Part shown: positions 7,692 to 16,079 of the stretch, piece after piece
How the letters are laid out: every line of letters starts with the position of its first letter
How positions within the stretch are numbered: position 1 is the stretch's first letter
Origin: Cellulomonas triticagri
GTDB taxonomy: Bacteria; Actinomycetota; Actinomycetes; Actinomycetales; Cellulomonadaceae
Direction: 5' to 3'
Assembly: GCF_003696205.1 (NCBI RefSeq)
Contig: NZ_RFFI01000032.1
Span: 1 to 36,361, forward strand
Length of the DNA: 36,361 nucleotides
Notes under the pieces: model-generated
What the model was told of the DNA's origin: nothing
The model's database searches: none
Seen by the model: only the letters and a program-made list of their open reading frames with translations
Position numbers and translations under genes: made by a program

Positions 7692-8753
7692 GTGACGGAG
7701 CACCTGCGCGACCTGTGGATCGGGACGTACCCCTCGGCCGGAGCCGGCACGCCCGCGGGCCGGGGCGAGGGGGTGTGGCGCGTGTCCCTCGACCCGGAGA
7801 CCGGTCGCCTGACCGACCCGGTGCTCGCCGCGACGACGCCCGCGCCGTCGTTCCTCGCCGTCGACCGACGCGCCGACCTGCTGCTCGCCGTCGGCGAGGA
7901 CGCCGCGGGGACGGTGACGGCGTTCCGCACGGCGGGGACGCCCGGCAGCCGTACCCTCGACCCGCTCGGCACCGTGCCCAGCGGCGGCGCCGACCCGTGC
8001 CACGTGCTGCTCGACCCCTCGGGGCGCACGGCGTTCGTGGCCAACTACTCCTCGGGCACCCTCGTCGTGCTCGACCGCACCGACGACCCGGCGGCCCCGC
8101 TCGGCGACGGGCCCGTGCAGACCTTCGGGCACACCGGGTCCGGTCCGGTGACGGAGCGCCAGGAGGGGCCGCACGCGCACCACGCGGCGCTCGCGCCCGG
8201 CGGCACGCACGTGCTGGTCTGCGACCTCGGGACCGACGAGATCCGCCGGTACCGCCGCGACCCGCAGACCGGGCGGCTCACCGAGGCCGGCGTCGCCGCG
8301 ACGCTGCGCCCCGGGTCCGGGCCCCGGCACCTGGTGTTCTCGGCGGACGGCCGGATCGCGTACGTGACCTGCGAGCTCGACGTCACGGTGGCGGTGCTGG
8401 CGTGGGACGTCGAGCGCGCGACCGGCCACGTCGTGCAGCACGTGCCCGCCCTGGAGGAGGGGGCCACCCCCGCCGGGACACCCCTGCCGTCGCACATCGA
8501 CCGCGTCGGCGACCGGGTGCTCGTCGCGACCCGCGGGCCCGACGTGCTCGCGACGTTCGCCGCCGCGCCCGACGGCACCCTCGCCCCGGCGGGGCAGGTC
8601 GCGTTGCCCGGTGCGTGGCCCCGGCACTTCGCGGTCGTCGAGGGCTGCACCGTCGTCGCGGACCAGGTCGGGGACTCCCTGACCGTGCTCCGTGACGGAG
8701 CGGTCAGCCACCGGGTGCCGCTGCCCGCGCCCGCGTGCGTGGTGGTCGCATGA
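7692..8753 (+). CDS. Lactonase-family seven-bladed beta-propeller protein (6-phosphogluconolactonase-like)
   Basis: A 353-aa cytoplasmic protein of the Pgl-type lactonase family (YbhE fold), with no signal peptide. Family features are the opening LWIGTYPSAG, DPCHVLLDPSGRTAFVANYSSGTLVVL, the EGPHAHHAALAPGG substrate-pocket segment, HVLVCDLGTDEIRRYR, GSGPRHLVFSADGRIAYVTCELD and LPSHIDRVGDRVLVATRG. Members hydrolyse 6-phosphogluconolactone or other sugar lactones; the substrate cannot be told from sequence. The start at 7692 removes a 11-residue extension that would cover the -10 element. Its stop overlaps the start of the MFS transporter by 4 nt, so the two are translationally coupled, suggesting a joint sugar-use role beside the xylose genes. 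Confidence 0.85.
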   Translation: MTEHLRDLWIGTYPSAGAGTPAGRGEGVWRVSLDPETGRLTDPVLAATTPAPSFLAVDRRADLLLAVGEDAAGTVTAFRTAGTPGSRTLDPLGTVPSGGADPCHVLLDPSGRTAFVANYSSGTLVVLDRTDDPAAPLGDGPVQTFGHTGSGPVTERQEGPHAHHAALAPGGTHVLVCDLGTDEIRRYRRDPQTGRLTEAGVAATLRPGSGPRHLVFSADGRIAYVTCELDVTVAVLAWDVERATGHVVQHVPALEEGATPAGTPLPSHIDRVGDRVLVATRGPDVLATFAAAPDGTLAPAGQVALPGAWPRHFAVVEGCTVVADQVGDSLTVLRDGAVSHRVPLPAPACVVVA

Positions 8754-10198
8754 CGACCCCACCCACGCCCGCCGTGCCTGACGTGCCCGGCGCGCCCGCC
8801 GGCCGCACGCTGCCGCCGATCATGCCCGGCCCGCACCTGCGCCGCCTCGACGTCATCACCGTCGTCGCGACGTTCGGCGGCCTGCTGTTCGGCTACGACA
8901 CCGGCGTCATCAACGGCGCCCTGGAGCCGATGGTCGCGGACCTCGGGCTCACCCCGGCGACCGAGGGCCTGGTCACCAGCAGCCTGCTGGTCGGCGCGGC
9001 GCTGGGCGCCCTGGTGTGCGGGCGGCTCGCGGACCGGCTGGGTCGCCGCCGGACGCTGGTGGCGCTCGCGGTGCTGTTCTTCGCCGGCGCGATCGGCAGC
9101 GTGGTGGCGCCGTCGACCGAGGTCATGGTGCCGATGCGGTTCCTGCTCGGCATGGCGGTCGGCGGGGCGTCGATCACGGTCCCGGTGTACCTGGCGGAGC
9201 TCGCGCCGACGGAGCGCCGCGGGGCGATCTCGGGGCGCAACGAGATCGCGATCGTCGTCGGGCAGCTCGCCGCCTTCCTCATCAACGCGGTGATCGGCAT
9301 CGTGTGGTCGGACCACCCGGCGGTGTGGCGGTACATGCTGGCGGTGCAGGCCGTGCCCGCCGTGGCCCTCTTCGTCGGGATGCTCCGGATGCCGGAGTCG
9401 CCGCGCTGGCTGCTGGCGCGCGGCCGCGAGGACGAGGCGCTGGCGGTGCTCCGCGAGGTGCGGGACCCGGGGCGGGCCGCCGCCGAGCTCCGCGAGGTGC
9501 GGGACCTGGTCGCCGCCGAGCGCGAGGAGCGCGCGGGCCGGGTGTCCTGGGGCGCGCTGCGGGTGCCGTGGGTGCGCCGCCTGGTCCTCATCGGCATCGG
9601 CGTCGCGGTGATCAACCAGCTCGGCGGCATCAACGCGGTCATGTACTACGGCACGCAGCTGCTGCGGCAGTCCGGGTTCAGCGGCGACGTGGCGCTGATG
9701 GCGAACGTGCTGAACGGCGTGTTCTCGGTGGTCGGCATGCTCATCGGCCTGCGGCTGATCGACCGGGTGACCCGGCGTCGCCTGCTGCTGGTCGGCCTGA
9801 CCGGCATCATCGCGTCGCACCTGATGATCGCGCTGTGCTCGGCGGTCATCCCGGAGGGCACGGGCCGCTCGGTGGCGGTGTCGGCGTTCCTGGTGCTGTT
9901 CGTGGGGTTCAACCAGTCGTCGGTGGGGCTGCTGTGCTGGGTGATCCTGGGCGAGCTGTTCCCGCTGCGGGTGCGCGGGTTCGCGATCGGGCTGAGCGTG
10001 TTCTTCAACTGGACCGTGAACGCGATCATCTCCGGCTTCTTCCCCTCGGTGGTCGCGTCGATCGGCGTCAACGGGACGTTCCTGCTGTTCGCGGGCCTGA
10101 ACGTGCTGTCGCTGCTGTTCGTGCGGTTCGTGCTGCCGGAGACGCGGGACTCCTCCCTGGAGCAGCTGGAGGCCGACTTCCGGGCCGCGCGCGCCTGA
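8750..10198 (+). CDS. MFS sugar porter (sugar:H+ symporter family)
   Basis: A 482-aa, 12-helix permease of the MFS sugar porter family (XylE/GalP/AraE type). Family signatures are [16 protein letters not shown] in TM1, [13 protein letters not shown] in the loop after TM2, [28 protein letters not shown] before the central loop, [18 protein letters not shown] in TM7, [14 protein letters not shown] in TM10 and the C-terminal [13 protein letters not shown]. The ATG overlaps the lactonase stop (ATGA) and has no SD of its own. With the xylose genes next door, a pentose substrate such as xylose is plausible but unproven. In-frame codons upstream to 8735 are excluded because they would extend further into the lactonase gene. 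Confidence 0.93.
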   Translation: MTTPPTPAVPDVPGAPAGRTLPPIMPGPHLRRLDVITVVATFGGLLFGYDTGVINGALEPMVADLGLTPATEGLVTSSLLVGAALGALVCGRLADRLGRRRTLVALAVLFFAGAIGSVVAPSTEVMVPMRFLLGMAVGGASITVPVYLAELAPTERRGAISGRNEIAIVVGQLAAFLINAVIGIVWSDHPAVWRYMLAVQAVPAVALFVGMLRMPESPRWLLARGREDEALAVLREVRDPGRAAAELREVRDLVAAEREERAGRVSWGALRVPWVRRLVLIGIGVAVINQLGGINAVMYYGTQLLRQSGFSGDVALMANVLNGVFSVVGMLIGLRLIDRVTRRRLLLVGLTGIIASHLMIALCSAVIPEGTGRSVAVSAFLVLFVGFNQSSVGLLCWVILGELFPLRVRGFAIGLSVFFNWTVNAIISGFFPSVVASIGVNGTFLLFAGLNVLSLLFVRFVLPETRDSSLEQLEADFRAARA

Positions 10199-10271
10199 GC
10201 CGGGCGCCGGGGCGCGTGCGTAGGTGCTCCCGCGGGACGGACGTCCGGCGCGCGACACCGTCCAGATGGTC

Positions 10272-10277
10272 GAGAAT
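10272..10277 (+). promoter_or_regulatory. Candidate -10 element of mshA
   Basis: GAGAAT, the same hexamer seen 7 nt before the start of the DUF4032 gene. Transcription would start near 10284 and leave a leader of about 28 nt containing AGGAG. Confidence 0.35.
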
Positions 10278-10311
10278 GGGGGAGACCACCCCCGTCCCGC
10301 AGGAGCCCGTC

Positions 10312-11598
10312 GTGCCGTCCGACCCGCGTCGCATCGCCATGCTGTCGGTGCACACCTCCCCGCGGGACCAGCCCGGCACCGGTGACGCCGGCGGCATGAA
10401 CGTCTACATCGCGGAGCTGTCCCGGGCGCTGGCCCGCCGGGGCGCGGTGGTCGAGATCTTCACGCGCGCGACGTCCTCGGCGCTGCCGGAGACCGTCGAG
10501 CTCGACGCGGGCGACGACCGGGTGCTGGTGCACCACGTGCCCGCGGGCCCGTACGAGGGGCTGGACAAGAACGACCTGCCGAGCCAGATGTGCGCGATGA
10601 CGGCGGGCGTCGTCCGGCACGCCGCCGCGCACCCGGCGGGCTGGTACGACGTCGTGCACGCGCACTACTGGCTGTCCGGCCAGGTGGGCTGGCTCGCCGC
10701 CGACCGCTGGGACGTGCCGCTGGTGCACACCATGCACACGATGGCGCGGGTGAAGAACGCCGCGCTAGCCCCGGACGACAGCCCCGAGCCCGCGACGCGC
10801 GTCATCGGCGAGGAGCAGGTCGTCGCGGCCGCGGACGCGCTGATCGCGAGCACGGCGGAGGAGGCGCAGGACCTCGTCGGCATGTACGACGCGGAGCCGG
10901 ACCTCGTGCACGTCGTCGCGCCCGGCGTGGACCTCAGCACGTTCCGCCCGCCCGCCCACGGCGCCGACGGGGTCGTGGACCCCGCTGCCCGCGCCGCGCT
11001 GCGCCGGGACCTGGGCCTGCCCGTCGACCGGGACGTGGTGCTGTTCGCCGGCCGGGTGCAGCCGCTCAAGGCCCCGGACGTGCTGGTGCGGGCCGTGGGC
11101 GCGCTGCGGCGCTCCGGTCGCCCGGTGCCGCTGCTGGTGGTGCTGGGCGGGCCGAGCGGGCGCCCGACGGCGCTGCGGGACCTGCGGGCGCTCGCGGTGA
11201 GCGAGGGCGTCGCGGACGACGTGGTGTTCCACCCGCCGGTGAGCCGCCCGGAGCTCGCCCGGTGGTTCGCCGCCGCGGACCTGGTCGCGATGCCGTCGCG
11301 CAGCGAGTCGTTCGGGCTCGTGGCGGTGGAGGCGCAGGCCGCGGGGACGCCGGTGGTGGCGTCCGCCGTGGGCGGCCTGCGCTCGGTGGTGCACGACGGC
11401 ATCAGCGGCCGTCAGGTGCGGGGCCACGACCCCGCGGTGTGGGCGGACGTCCTCGCGGAGACGCTCGCGCGCCCGGAGGCCCGCGGGGCGTGGCGCCTCG
11501 CGGCCCGCCGGGTCGCGGAGCAGTACGGCTGGGACGCCACCGCCGAGCAGGTGCTCAAGGTGTACGCCCTGGCCGCGGAGCGCCGCGCCCGGGACTGA
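10312..11598 (+). CDS. mshA: D-inositol-3-phosphate glycosyltransferase (mycothiol synthesis)
   Basis: A 428-aa GT-B glycosyltransferase (GT4). It joins UDP-GlcNAc to 1L-inositol 1-phosphate, the first step to mycothiol, the actinobacterial redox thiol. Diagnostic stretches are [18 protein letters not shown] followed by [56 protein letters not shown] and the donor-site [20 protein letters not shown] with its E-x7-E pair. The GTG at 10312 is chosen because AGGAG lies 6 nt upstream; the earlier in-frame ATG at 10276 overlaps a -10-like hexamer and has no SD. The order mshA - (small ORF) - gpm - senX3 - regX3 mirrors mycobacteria. Confidence 0.95.
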   Translation: MPSDPRRIAMLSVHTSPRDQPGTGDAGGMNVYIAELSRALARRGAVVEIFTRATSSALPETVELDAGDDRVLVHHVPAGPYEGLDKNDLPSQMCAMTAGVVRHAAAHPAGWYDVVHAHYWLSGQVGWLAADRWDVPLVHTMHTMARVKNAALAPDDSPEPATRVIGEEQVVAAADALIASTAEEAQDLVGMYDAEPDLVHVVAPGVDLSTFRPPAHGADGVVDPAARAALRRDLGLPVDRDVVLFAGRVQPLKAPDVLVRAVGALRRSGRPVPLLVVLGGPSGRPTALRDLRALAVSEGVADDVVFHPPVSRPELARWFAAADLVAMPSRSESFGLVAVEAQAAGTPVVASAVGGLRSVVHDGISGRQVRGHDPAVWADVLAETLARPEARGAWRLAARRVAEQYGWDATAEQVLKVYALAAERRARD

Positions 11599-11606
11599 CG
11601 GTCAGG

Positions 11607-12047
11607 TCAGGACGCGACGGGCTCCAGGACGAGCACCGGGATCACCCGGTCGGTCTTCGTCTGGTAATCGGCGTAGTCCGGGTACGCGGCCACCGACCGC
11701 TCCCACCACAGGTCGCGCTCGGCGCCCTCGACCTCGCGCACGGTGTAGTCGCCCTTCGCGGGGCCGTCCTGCAGCTCGACCAGCGGGTGGGCGAGCAGGT
11801 TGTGGTACCAGACGGGGTGCTGCGGGGCGCCGCCGAGCGAGGCCACGACGGCGTAGGTGCCGTCGTGCTCGACGCGCATGACGGGGATCTTGCGGACCTT
11901 GCCCGACTTCGCGCCCAGCATGGTCACGACGACGACGGGCATCCCGCGCATGGTCGTGCCCTGCGTGCCGCCCGAGCTCTCGATGAGCTCGACCTGCTCG
12001 CGGCTGCGGGTGTCGGGGGACGGGACGTACTCTCCGGTGATCGGCAT
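11607..12047 (-). CDS. Deazaflavin (F420)-dependent nitroreductase-family protein, Ddn-like
   Basis: A 146-aa split-barrel protein of the Ddn/Rv3547 family, which binds F420 or FMN and reduces quinones or nitro compounds. Matching features are the start [11 protein letters not shown], then [63 protein letters not shown], the [10 protein letters not shown] strand and the tail [22 protein letters not shown]. The ATG at 12047 fits the family start; an in-frame GTG at 12056 would add three residues. It converges on mshA with only 8 nt between stops and no terminator visible. Cofactor use and substrate are family inference; no F420 synthesis gene is in the window. Confidence 0.88.
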   Translation of the reverse strand: MPITGEYVPSPDTRSREQVELIESSGGTQGTTMRGMPVVVVTMLGAKSGKVRKIPVMRVEHDGTYAVVASLGGAPQHPVWYHNLLAHPLVELQDGPAKGDYTVREVEGAERDLWWERSVAAYPDYADYQTKTDRVIPVLVLEPVAS

Positions 12048-12123
12048 GCCGGGCACAACGCCCGCGCGGGGTCCGGGTGTTCCGCGGGCCGAACGTCCCC
12101 CGACGCGCTGCGCCCGCGTGCGG

Positions 12124-12129
12124 CAGGAT
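12124..12129 (+). promoter_or_regulatory. Possible leaderless -10 element of gpmA
   Basis: CAGGAT followed by 7 nt and ATG 12137. It lacks the first T of TAnnnT, but the same hexamer lies 6 nt before the EamA gene start. AGGA within it could also act as a distant SD. Confidence 0.35.
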
Positions 12130-12136
12130 GGGACCC

Positions 12137-12877
12137 ATGACCTACACCCTCGTTCTGCTCCGCCACGGCGAGAGCGAATGGAACGCCAAGAACCTGTTCA
12201 CCGGCTGGGTCGACGTCGCGCTGTCCGAGAAGGGCGTCGCGGAGGCCAAGCGCGGCGGCACCCTGCTGACCGACGCGGGCGTGCTCCCGGACGTCGTGCA
12301 CACCTCGCTGCTGCGCCGCGCGATCATGACGTCGAACTACGCGCTCGACGCCGCCGACCGCCTGTGGATCCCGGTCAAGCGGTCGTGGCGCCTGAACGAG
12401 CGCCACTACGGCGACCTGCAGGGCAAGGACAAGAAGCAGACGCTGGAGCAGTACGGCGAGGAGCAGTTCATGCTGTGGCGCCGCTCCTACGACGTGCCGC
12501 CGCCGGAGATCGAGCTCGGCTCGGAGTTCTCGCAGGACAGCGACCCGCGCTACGCCGGTGAGCCGATCCCGCGCGCCGAGGCCCTGGCCCAGGTGCTGGA
12601 CCGCGCCCTGCCGTACTGGCACTCCGACATCGTCCCGGACCTGCAGGCCGGCAAGACCACCCTGGTCGCCGCGCACGGCAACTCGATCCGCGCGATCGTC
12701 AAGTACCTGGACGACGTCGACGACGCCACCATCGCCGGGATCAACATCCCGACGGGCATCCCGCTGGTCTACCACCTGGACGAGGAGACGCTGAAGCCCA
12801 CGAACCCGGGCGGTACGTACCTCGACCCGAGCGCGGCCGAGGCCGCGATCGCCGCGGTGGCGAACCAGGGTCGCTGA
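12137..12877 (+). CDS. gpmA: 2,3-bisphosphoglycerate-dependent phosphoglycerate mutase
   Basis: A 246-aa cytosolic glycolytic enzyme interconverting 3- and 2-phosphoglycerate through a phosphohistidine. The N-terminal [10 protein letters not shown] carries the catalytic His 10. The [13 protein letters not shown] substrate loop, [26 protein letters not shown] and the second catalytic His in [18 protein letters not shown] are all present. Length is standard for dPGM. It begins just after the divergent Ddn-like gene, and its position upstream of the senX3/regX3 pair is a conserved actinobacterial arrangement. A 13-bp terminator hairpin follows. Confidence 0.97.
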   Translation: MTYTLVLLRHGESEWNAKNLFTGWVDVALSEKGVAEAKRGGTLLTDAGVLPDVVHTSLLRRAIMTSNYALDAADRLWIPVKRSWRLNERHYGDLQGKDKKQTLEQYGEEQFMLWRRSYDVPPPEIELGSEFSQDSDPRYAGEPIPRAEALAQVLDRALPYWHSDIVPDLQAGKTTLVAAHGNSIRAIVKYLDDVDDATIAGINIPTGIPLVYHLDEETLKPTNPGGTYLDPSAAEAAIAAVANQGR

Positions 12878-12888
12878 CCCGACCGTCC

Positions 12889-12924
12889 GAGGGCCCGGAC
12901 CGGCACCTGCTGGTCCGGGCCCTC
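12889..12924 (+). terminator. Terminator after gpmA
   Basis: A perfect 13-bp stem, GAGGGCCCGGACC (12889-12901) with its complement at 12912-12924, and a 10-nt loop, starting 11 nt after the gpmA stop. Confidence 0.8.
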
Positions 12925-13050
12925 GCGCGTGCGGGGTGGCGGGGTCGCGGAGTCGCGGCCCCGGGTGGGCGCGTCGCCGTCCCAGCAGGCGGTGCGCCCT
13001 CACGTCGCGACATGGCGCCGCAGCGCCCCGGCCCTGCCTCCCGGGAAGGC

Positions 13051-13087
13051 GGCAGGCCCGCCTCCCCGAGAGGGAGACGGGCCTGCC
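13051..13087 (-). terminator. Terminator after phoU
   Basis: A 10-bp stem (13051-13060 with 13078-13087), one mismatch, then 5 further base pairs around a 5-nt loop. It lies 16 nt past the phoU stop on the minus strand. The DNA between this and the gpmA terminator shows nothing else. Confidence 0.75.
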
Positions 13088-13103
13088 CGTGCCTGCGTGC
13101 GCG

Positions 13104-13772
13104 TCAGCGCGCGGCGGCGCCGGGGTGCTCCTGCGCGAAGTCGCCGGTCACCAGGAAGACGATGCGGCGCGCGACGGACACCGCGTGGTCGCCGAACCGC
13201 TCGTAGTACCGGCCGAGCAGCGTGACGTCGATGGTCTGCTGCGCGGTGCCGGTCCACGCGGGGCCGAGCAGGACGCGGAACGTGTCCTCGTGCAGCGAGT
13301 CGAGCAGGTCGTCGTCGCGCTCGATGCCCTCGGCCTCGGCGAGGTCGTGGCTGGTGAGCACGTGGGTGGTGCGCTGGGCGACGCGCTTGGCGGCCTCGTG
13401 CATCTCCGTGAACACCCCGGTCAGCGCCGGGTCGACCGCGGGGTGCGGGTACCGGCCGCGCGCGACCTGGGCGACGTGCCGGGCGAGGTCGCCCATGCGC
13501 TCCAGGGTGGCGCTCATCCGCAGGGCGGAGACGACGACCCGCAGGTCGGTGGCGACGGGCTGCTGCTGCGCGAGCAGCAGGACGCAGCGCTCGTCGAGGT
13601 CGCGCTCGAGGGCGTCGATGGCCAGGTCGTCGGCGATGACGGACTCCGCGAGGGCGAGGTCCTGGGTGAGCAGCGCCTCGCCGGCGGCCGTGATGGCGTG
13701 CTCGACCCGGCGGCTCATGGCCACCAGGTCGTCGCCGACCTGCTTCAGCTCGGCGTCGAAGATCTCGCGCAT
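13104..13772 (-). CDS. phoU: Phosphate signalling complex protein PhoU
   Basis: A 222-aa all-alpha protein with two PhoU three-helix repeats. The first covers about residues 1-105, with the metal-binding ALRMSATLERMGDLARHVA motif. The second covers about 110-210, with LGRYYERFGDHAVSVARRIVFLVTG. PhoU links the Pst transporter to its sensor kinase and keeps the regulon off when phosphate is plentiful. The ATG at 13772 has AGAGGAAG 2 nt upstream. The same-strand frame remains open to 15455, but that extension is the shadow of the sensor/regulator genes. It is divergent from the sensor kinase, with a candidate PHO box in the 198-nt gap. Confidence 0.95.
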   Translation of the reverse strand: MREIFDAELKQVGDDLVAMSRRVEHAITAAGEALLTQDLALAESVIADDLAIDALERDLDERCVLLLAQQQPVATDLRVVVSALRMSATLERMGDLARHVAQVARGRYPHPAVDPALTGVFTEMHEAAKRVAQRTTHVLTSHDLAEAEGIERDDDLLDSLHEDTFRVLLGPAWTGTAQQTIDVTLLGRYYERFGDHAVSVARRIVFLVTGDFAQEHPGAAAR

Positions 13773-13827
13773 GGCTTCCTCTCGTCCGCGCGACCTCCCG
13801 CGGGCGGGCGCGCGCTCGTGTTCCGAC

Positions 13828-13898
13828 TGCCTACGGTCCCACGCGGAGGTGAACATCGAGGTGAACGGCGCGCGACCCGGTGGTGAACGCAGATGAAC
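13828..13898 (-). promoter_or_regulatory. Candidate PHO box and promoter of phoU
   Basis: Read on the minus strand the gap contains GTTCATC, GTTCACC, GTTCACC and GTTCACC. On the plus strand they begin at 13892, 13882, 13860 and 13848, spanning 44 nt (four 11-nt turns), with individual spacings of 10, 22 and 12. The Streptomyces PhoP consensus is built of 11-nt units led by GTTCACC. A -10-like TAGGCA (13833-13828) lies 10 nt beyond the last unit, so the array sits where a -35 would be for phoU. It may also act on the divergent sensor gene. Confidence 0.7.
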
Positions 13899-13958
13899 AC
13901 TGCCCGCGCGGGGCCTGGTGATCGCGGGGCGCGGACCGCTGCACGCCCGGGACGACCG

Positions 13959-13964
13959 TACGCT
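13959..13964 (+). promoter_or_regulatory. Probable leaderless -10 element of the senX3-like gene
   Basis: TACGCT followed by 6 nt and GTG at 13971. No SD is visible. Confidence 0.5.
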
Positions 13965-13970
13965 GACGCC

Positions 13971-15191
13971 GTGGAGGGTCTCAACGGTCTCGTGGTGCTG
14001 GCCGCCGGTGCGCTCGGTCTGGTCACCGGCATCGGCGCGACGCTCGCGTTCCGGTTCTCGGAGCGCGCGCAGCGCACCGTGCCGCCCCGGCCCGAGCCGG
14101 AGCTCGACGACGGCCTGGTGCGGGTGCTCGCCGTGCTGCGCTCCGCGGCGGTGGTGCTGGACGACGAGGACCGCGTCGTGCGGGCGAGCCCGCCGGCGTT
14201 CGCGCTCGGGGTGGTGCGCGACGGCATGGTCGTGCACGCCGCGGTGCGGGACCTGATCGCGGACGTGCGCCGCACCGGGGTCATCCGGGACGAGGAGCTC
14301 GAGCTGCCGCGCGGGCCGCTCGGGCCCGGCACCGTGATGCTGCAGGTGCGCGTCGCCCAGGTCGGCCCCGGGCAGCTGCTGGTGCTCGCGGAGGACAACA
14401 CGCAGGCGCGCCGCCTGGAGGCGATCCGCCGGGACTTCGTGGTGAACGTGTCCCACGAGCTCAAGACCCCGGTGGGCGCGCTGTCGCTGCTCGCCGAGAC
14501 CGTGCAGGACGCCGCCGACGACCCGGAGACCGTGCGCAGGTTCGCCGGCCGGATGATCGGCGAGGCGCAGCGGCTGTCCGCGCTGGTGCACGAGATCCTC
14601 GAGCTCTCGCGGCTGCAGGTCGCCGGGGCGCTGAACGACATCGTCGTGGTCGACGTGGACCAGGTCGTCGCCGAGTCGGTGGACCGCGCGCAGACCGGCG
14701 CCGCCGCGAAGAGCATGGCGTTCTCCGTCGGCGGCGAGACCGGGACGCAGGTGTTCGGCGACGCCACGATGCTCGTGCAGGCGGTCCGGAACCTCCTCGA
14801 CAACGCCGTGCGGTACTCCTCGCCGGGCACCACCGTGGGCGTCGGCGTGCGGACCCGCGACGGCCTGGTGGAGATCGCCGTCGTGGACCAGGGCGTCGGC
14901 ATCTCCGCCGAGGAGCAGGACCGCGTGTTCGAGCGGTTCTACCGCGTGGACCCGGCCCGCAGCCGCGAGACCGGCGGCACCGGCCTGGGCCTGTCCATCG
15001 TCAAGCACGTCGCGGCGGACCACGGCGGCGACGTGCAGGTGTGGTCGCAGCCCGGTCGCGGCTCGACGTTCACCCTGCGCCTGCCCGTCGCGGCGCGCCC
15101 CGCCGACGAGCCCGACCCGATCTCGAGCCCCACCCCGACCCCGAGCGCCGCCGCACCCGCGGCGGCCCCCGACACCGCACCGGAGGCCTGA
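13971..15191 (+). CDS. senX3: Sensor histidine kinase, SenX3/PhoR type (phosphate sensing)
   Basis: A 406-aa membrane kinase. There is one predicted membrane helix at residues about 5-27, then a linker, a PAS-like region at about 50-145, the HisKA H-box FVVNVSHELKTPVGAL with His 162 as phosphoacceptor, and the HATPase domain with N-box NLLDNAVRYS (274-283), G1 DQGVG (307-311) and G2 GTGLGLS (336-342). A Pro/Ala-rich tail follows. There is no extracytoplasmic sensor loop, as expected for kinases that read phosphate status through Pst/PhoU. The GTG at 13971 follows TACGCT by 6 nt; the earlier in-frame ATG at 13893 overlaps the PHO-box array. The regulator gene starts 4 nt after the stop. Confidence 0.93.
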   Translation: MEGLNGLVVLAAGALGLVTGIGATLAFRFSERAQRTVPPRPEPELDDGLVRVLAVLRSAAVVLDDEDRVVRASPPAFALGVVRDGMVVHAAVRDLIADVRRTGVIRDEELELPRGPLGPGTVMLQVRVAQVGPGQLLVLAEDNTQARRLEAIRRDFVVNVSHELKTPVGALSLLAETVQDAADDPETVRRFAGRMIGEAQRLSALVHEILELSRLQVAGALNDIVVVDVDQVVAESVDRAQTGAAAKSMAFSVGGETGTQVFGDATMLVQAVRNLLDNAVRYSSPGTTVGVGVRTRDGLVEIAVVDQGVGISAEEQDRVFERFYRVDPARSRETGGTGLGLSIVKHVAADHGGDVQVWSQPGRGSTFTLRLPVAARPADEPDPISSPTPTPSAAAPAAAPDTAPEA

Positions 15192-15195
15192 CCCC

Positions 15196-15912
15196 GTGAC
15201 CCGCATCCTGCTCGTCGAGGACGAGGAGTCGTACCGCGACCCCCTGGCGTACCTGCTCGGCCGGGAGGGCTTCGAGGTGCGCACCGCCGCCACCGGGCCG
15301 GAGGCCCTGGCCGCCTTCGAGGCCGAGGGGGCGGACCTGGTGCTGCTCGACCTCATGCTCCCCGGGCTGTCCGGCACCGAGGTGTGCCGGCAGATCCGGC
15401 AGACCAGCGACGTCCCGGTCATCATGCTGACCGCGAAGGACGGCGAGATCGACAAGGTCGTGGGCCTGGAGCTCGGCGCGGACGACTACGTCACCAAGCC
15501 GTACTCCTCGCGCGAGCTGCTGGCCCGGGTGCGGGCGGTGCTGCGGCGCCGGCGCGGCGTCGCGGTCGGCGACGCGGGGGAGGAGGACGAGGTCGACGAC
15601 GGCGTCCTCGTCGCAGGCCCGGTCAAGATGGACGTCGAGCGGCACACCGTGACCGTGGACGACCAGCCGGTGGCGTTCCCGCTCAAGGAGTTCGAGCTGC
15701 TGGAGCTGCTGCTGCGCAACGCCGGGCGCGTGCTCACCCGCGGCCAGCTCATCGACCGGGTGTGGGGCACGGACTACGTGGGGGACACCAAGACCCTCGA
15801 CGTGCACGTCAAGCGGGTGCGCGCCAAGATCGAGCCCGACCCCGGCGCGCCGACCCTCCTGATCACGGTCCGCGGCCTCGGGTACAAGCTGCTCGACGAC
15901 GAGCCGGCCTGA
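15196..15912 (+). CDS. regX3: OmpR/PhoB-family response regulator, RegX3/PhoP type
   Basis: A 238-aa two-domain regulator. The receiver domain has the acidic pair VEDEE (Asp 9, Glu 10), phosphoacceptor Asp 52 in LLDLMLPG, Thr 79 and Lys 101 (VTKPYSSREL). The winged-helix effector domain begins around residue 140 and includes FPLKEFELLELLLRNAGRVLTRGQLIDRVWG, TKTLDVHVKRVRAKIE and the C-terminal wing VRGLGYKL. It is almost certainly phosphorylated by the preceding kinase and activates phosphate-starvation genes. The two PHO-box-like arrays in this window are its likely targets. A GTG start follows the kinase gene by 4 nt; a hairpin terminator follows. Confidence 0.95.
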   Translation: MTRILLVEDEESYRDPLAYLLGREGFEVRTAATGPEALAAFEAEGADLVLLDLMLPGLSGTEVCRQIRQTSDVPVIMLTAKDGEIDKVVGLELGADDYVTKPYSSRELLARVRAVLRRRRGVAVGDAGEEDEVDDGVLVAGPVKMDVERHTVTVDDQPVAFPLKEFELLELLLRNAGRVLTRGQLIDRVWGTDYVGDTKTLDVHVKRVRAKIEPDPGAPTLLITVRGLGYKLLDDEPA

Positions 15913-15923
15913 GCCGATCGTCC

Positions 15924-15955
15924 GCTCCGGGCGGCCCCTGAGGGGCGCTCGGAGC
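15924..15955 (+). terminator. Terminator after regX3
   Basis: An outer 6-bp stem GCTCCG/CGGAGC (15924-15929, 15950-15955), a short internal loop and an inner GCCCC-TGA-GGGGC hairpin (15934-15946), followed by ATTGT. It lies 12 nt after the regX3 stop and just before the pstS PHO box. Confidence 0.65.
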
Positions 15956-15966
15956 ATTGTCCGGTC

Positions 15967-16021
15967 GTTCACCCTCCGTTCACCGGCGTACGGGAACCTG
16001 TTCGCCTGCGCTCCCTAGCGT
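15967..16021 (+). promoter_or_regulatory. Candidate PHO box and promoter of pstS
   Basis: GTTCACC at 15967, GTTCACC at 15978 (11 nt on) and GTTCGCC at 16000 (22 nt further, two 11-nt turns), with a degenerate unit between. TAGCGT (16016-16021) is the likely -10, 5 nt after the last unit. The array therefore replaces the -35, as expected for an activated PhoB/PhoP-type promoter. The leader to the pstS GTG is about 52 nt. Confidence 0.75.
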
Positions 16022-16079
16022 CGGCGGCAGGTCGCGCACAGACGGGTGCGCGCCGCGTTTCGACAGGACGGACAACACT

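Noticed and set aside
9016..11598. A single 860-codon plus-strand frame suggesting a fusion upstream of mshA
   Set aside because: The first part overlaps the MFS porter in another frame and is Arg/Gly-rich noise. mshA starts at 10312 with an SD.
13104..15455. Minus-strand open frame of 783 codons covering phoU and extending antisense through the sensor kinase
   Set aside because: Only the phoU part (to 13772) has family motifs and an SD. The rest is the GC-rich shadow of the sensor and regulator genes, with low-complexity Arg/His/Gly composition.
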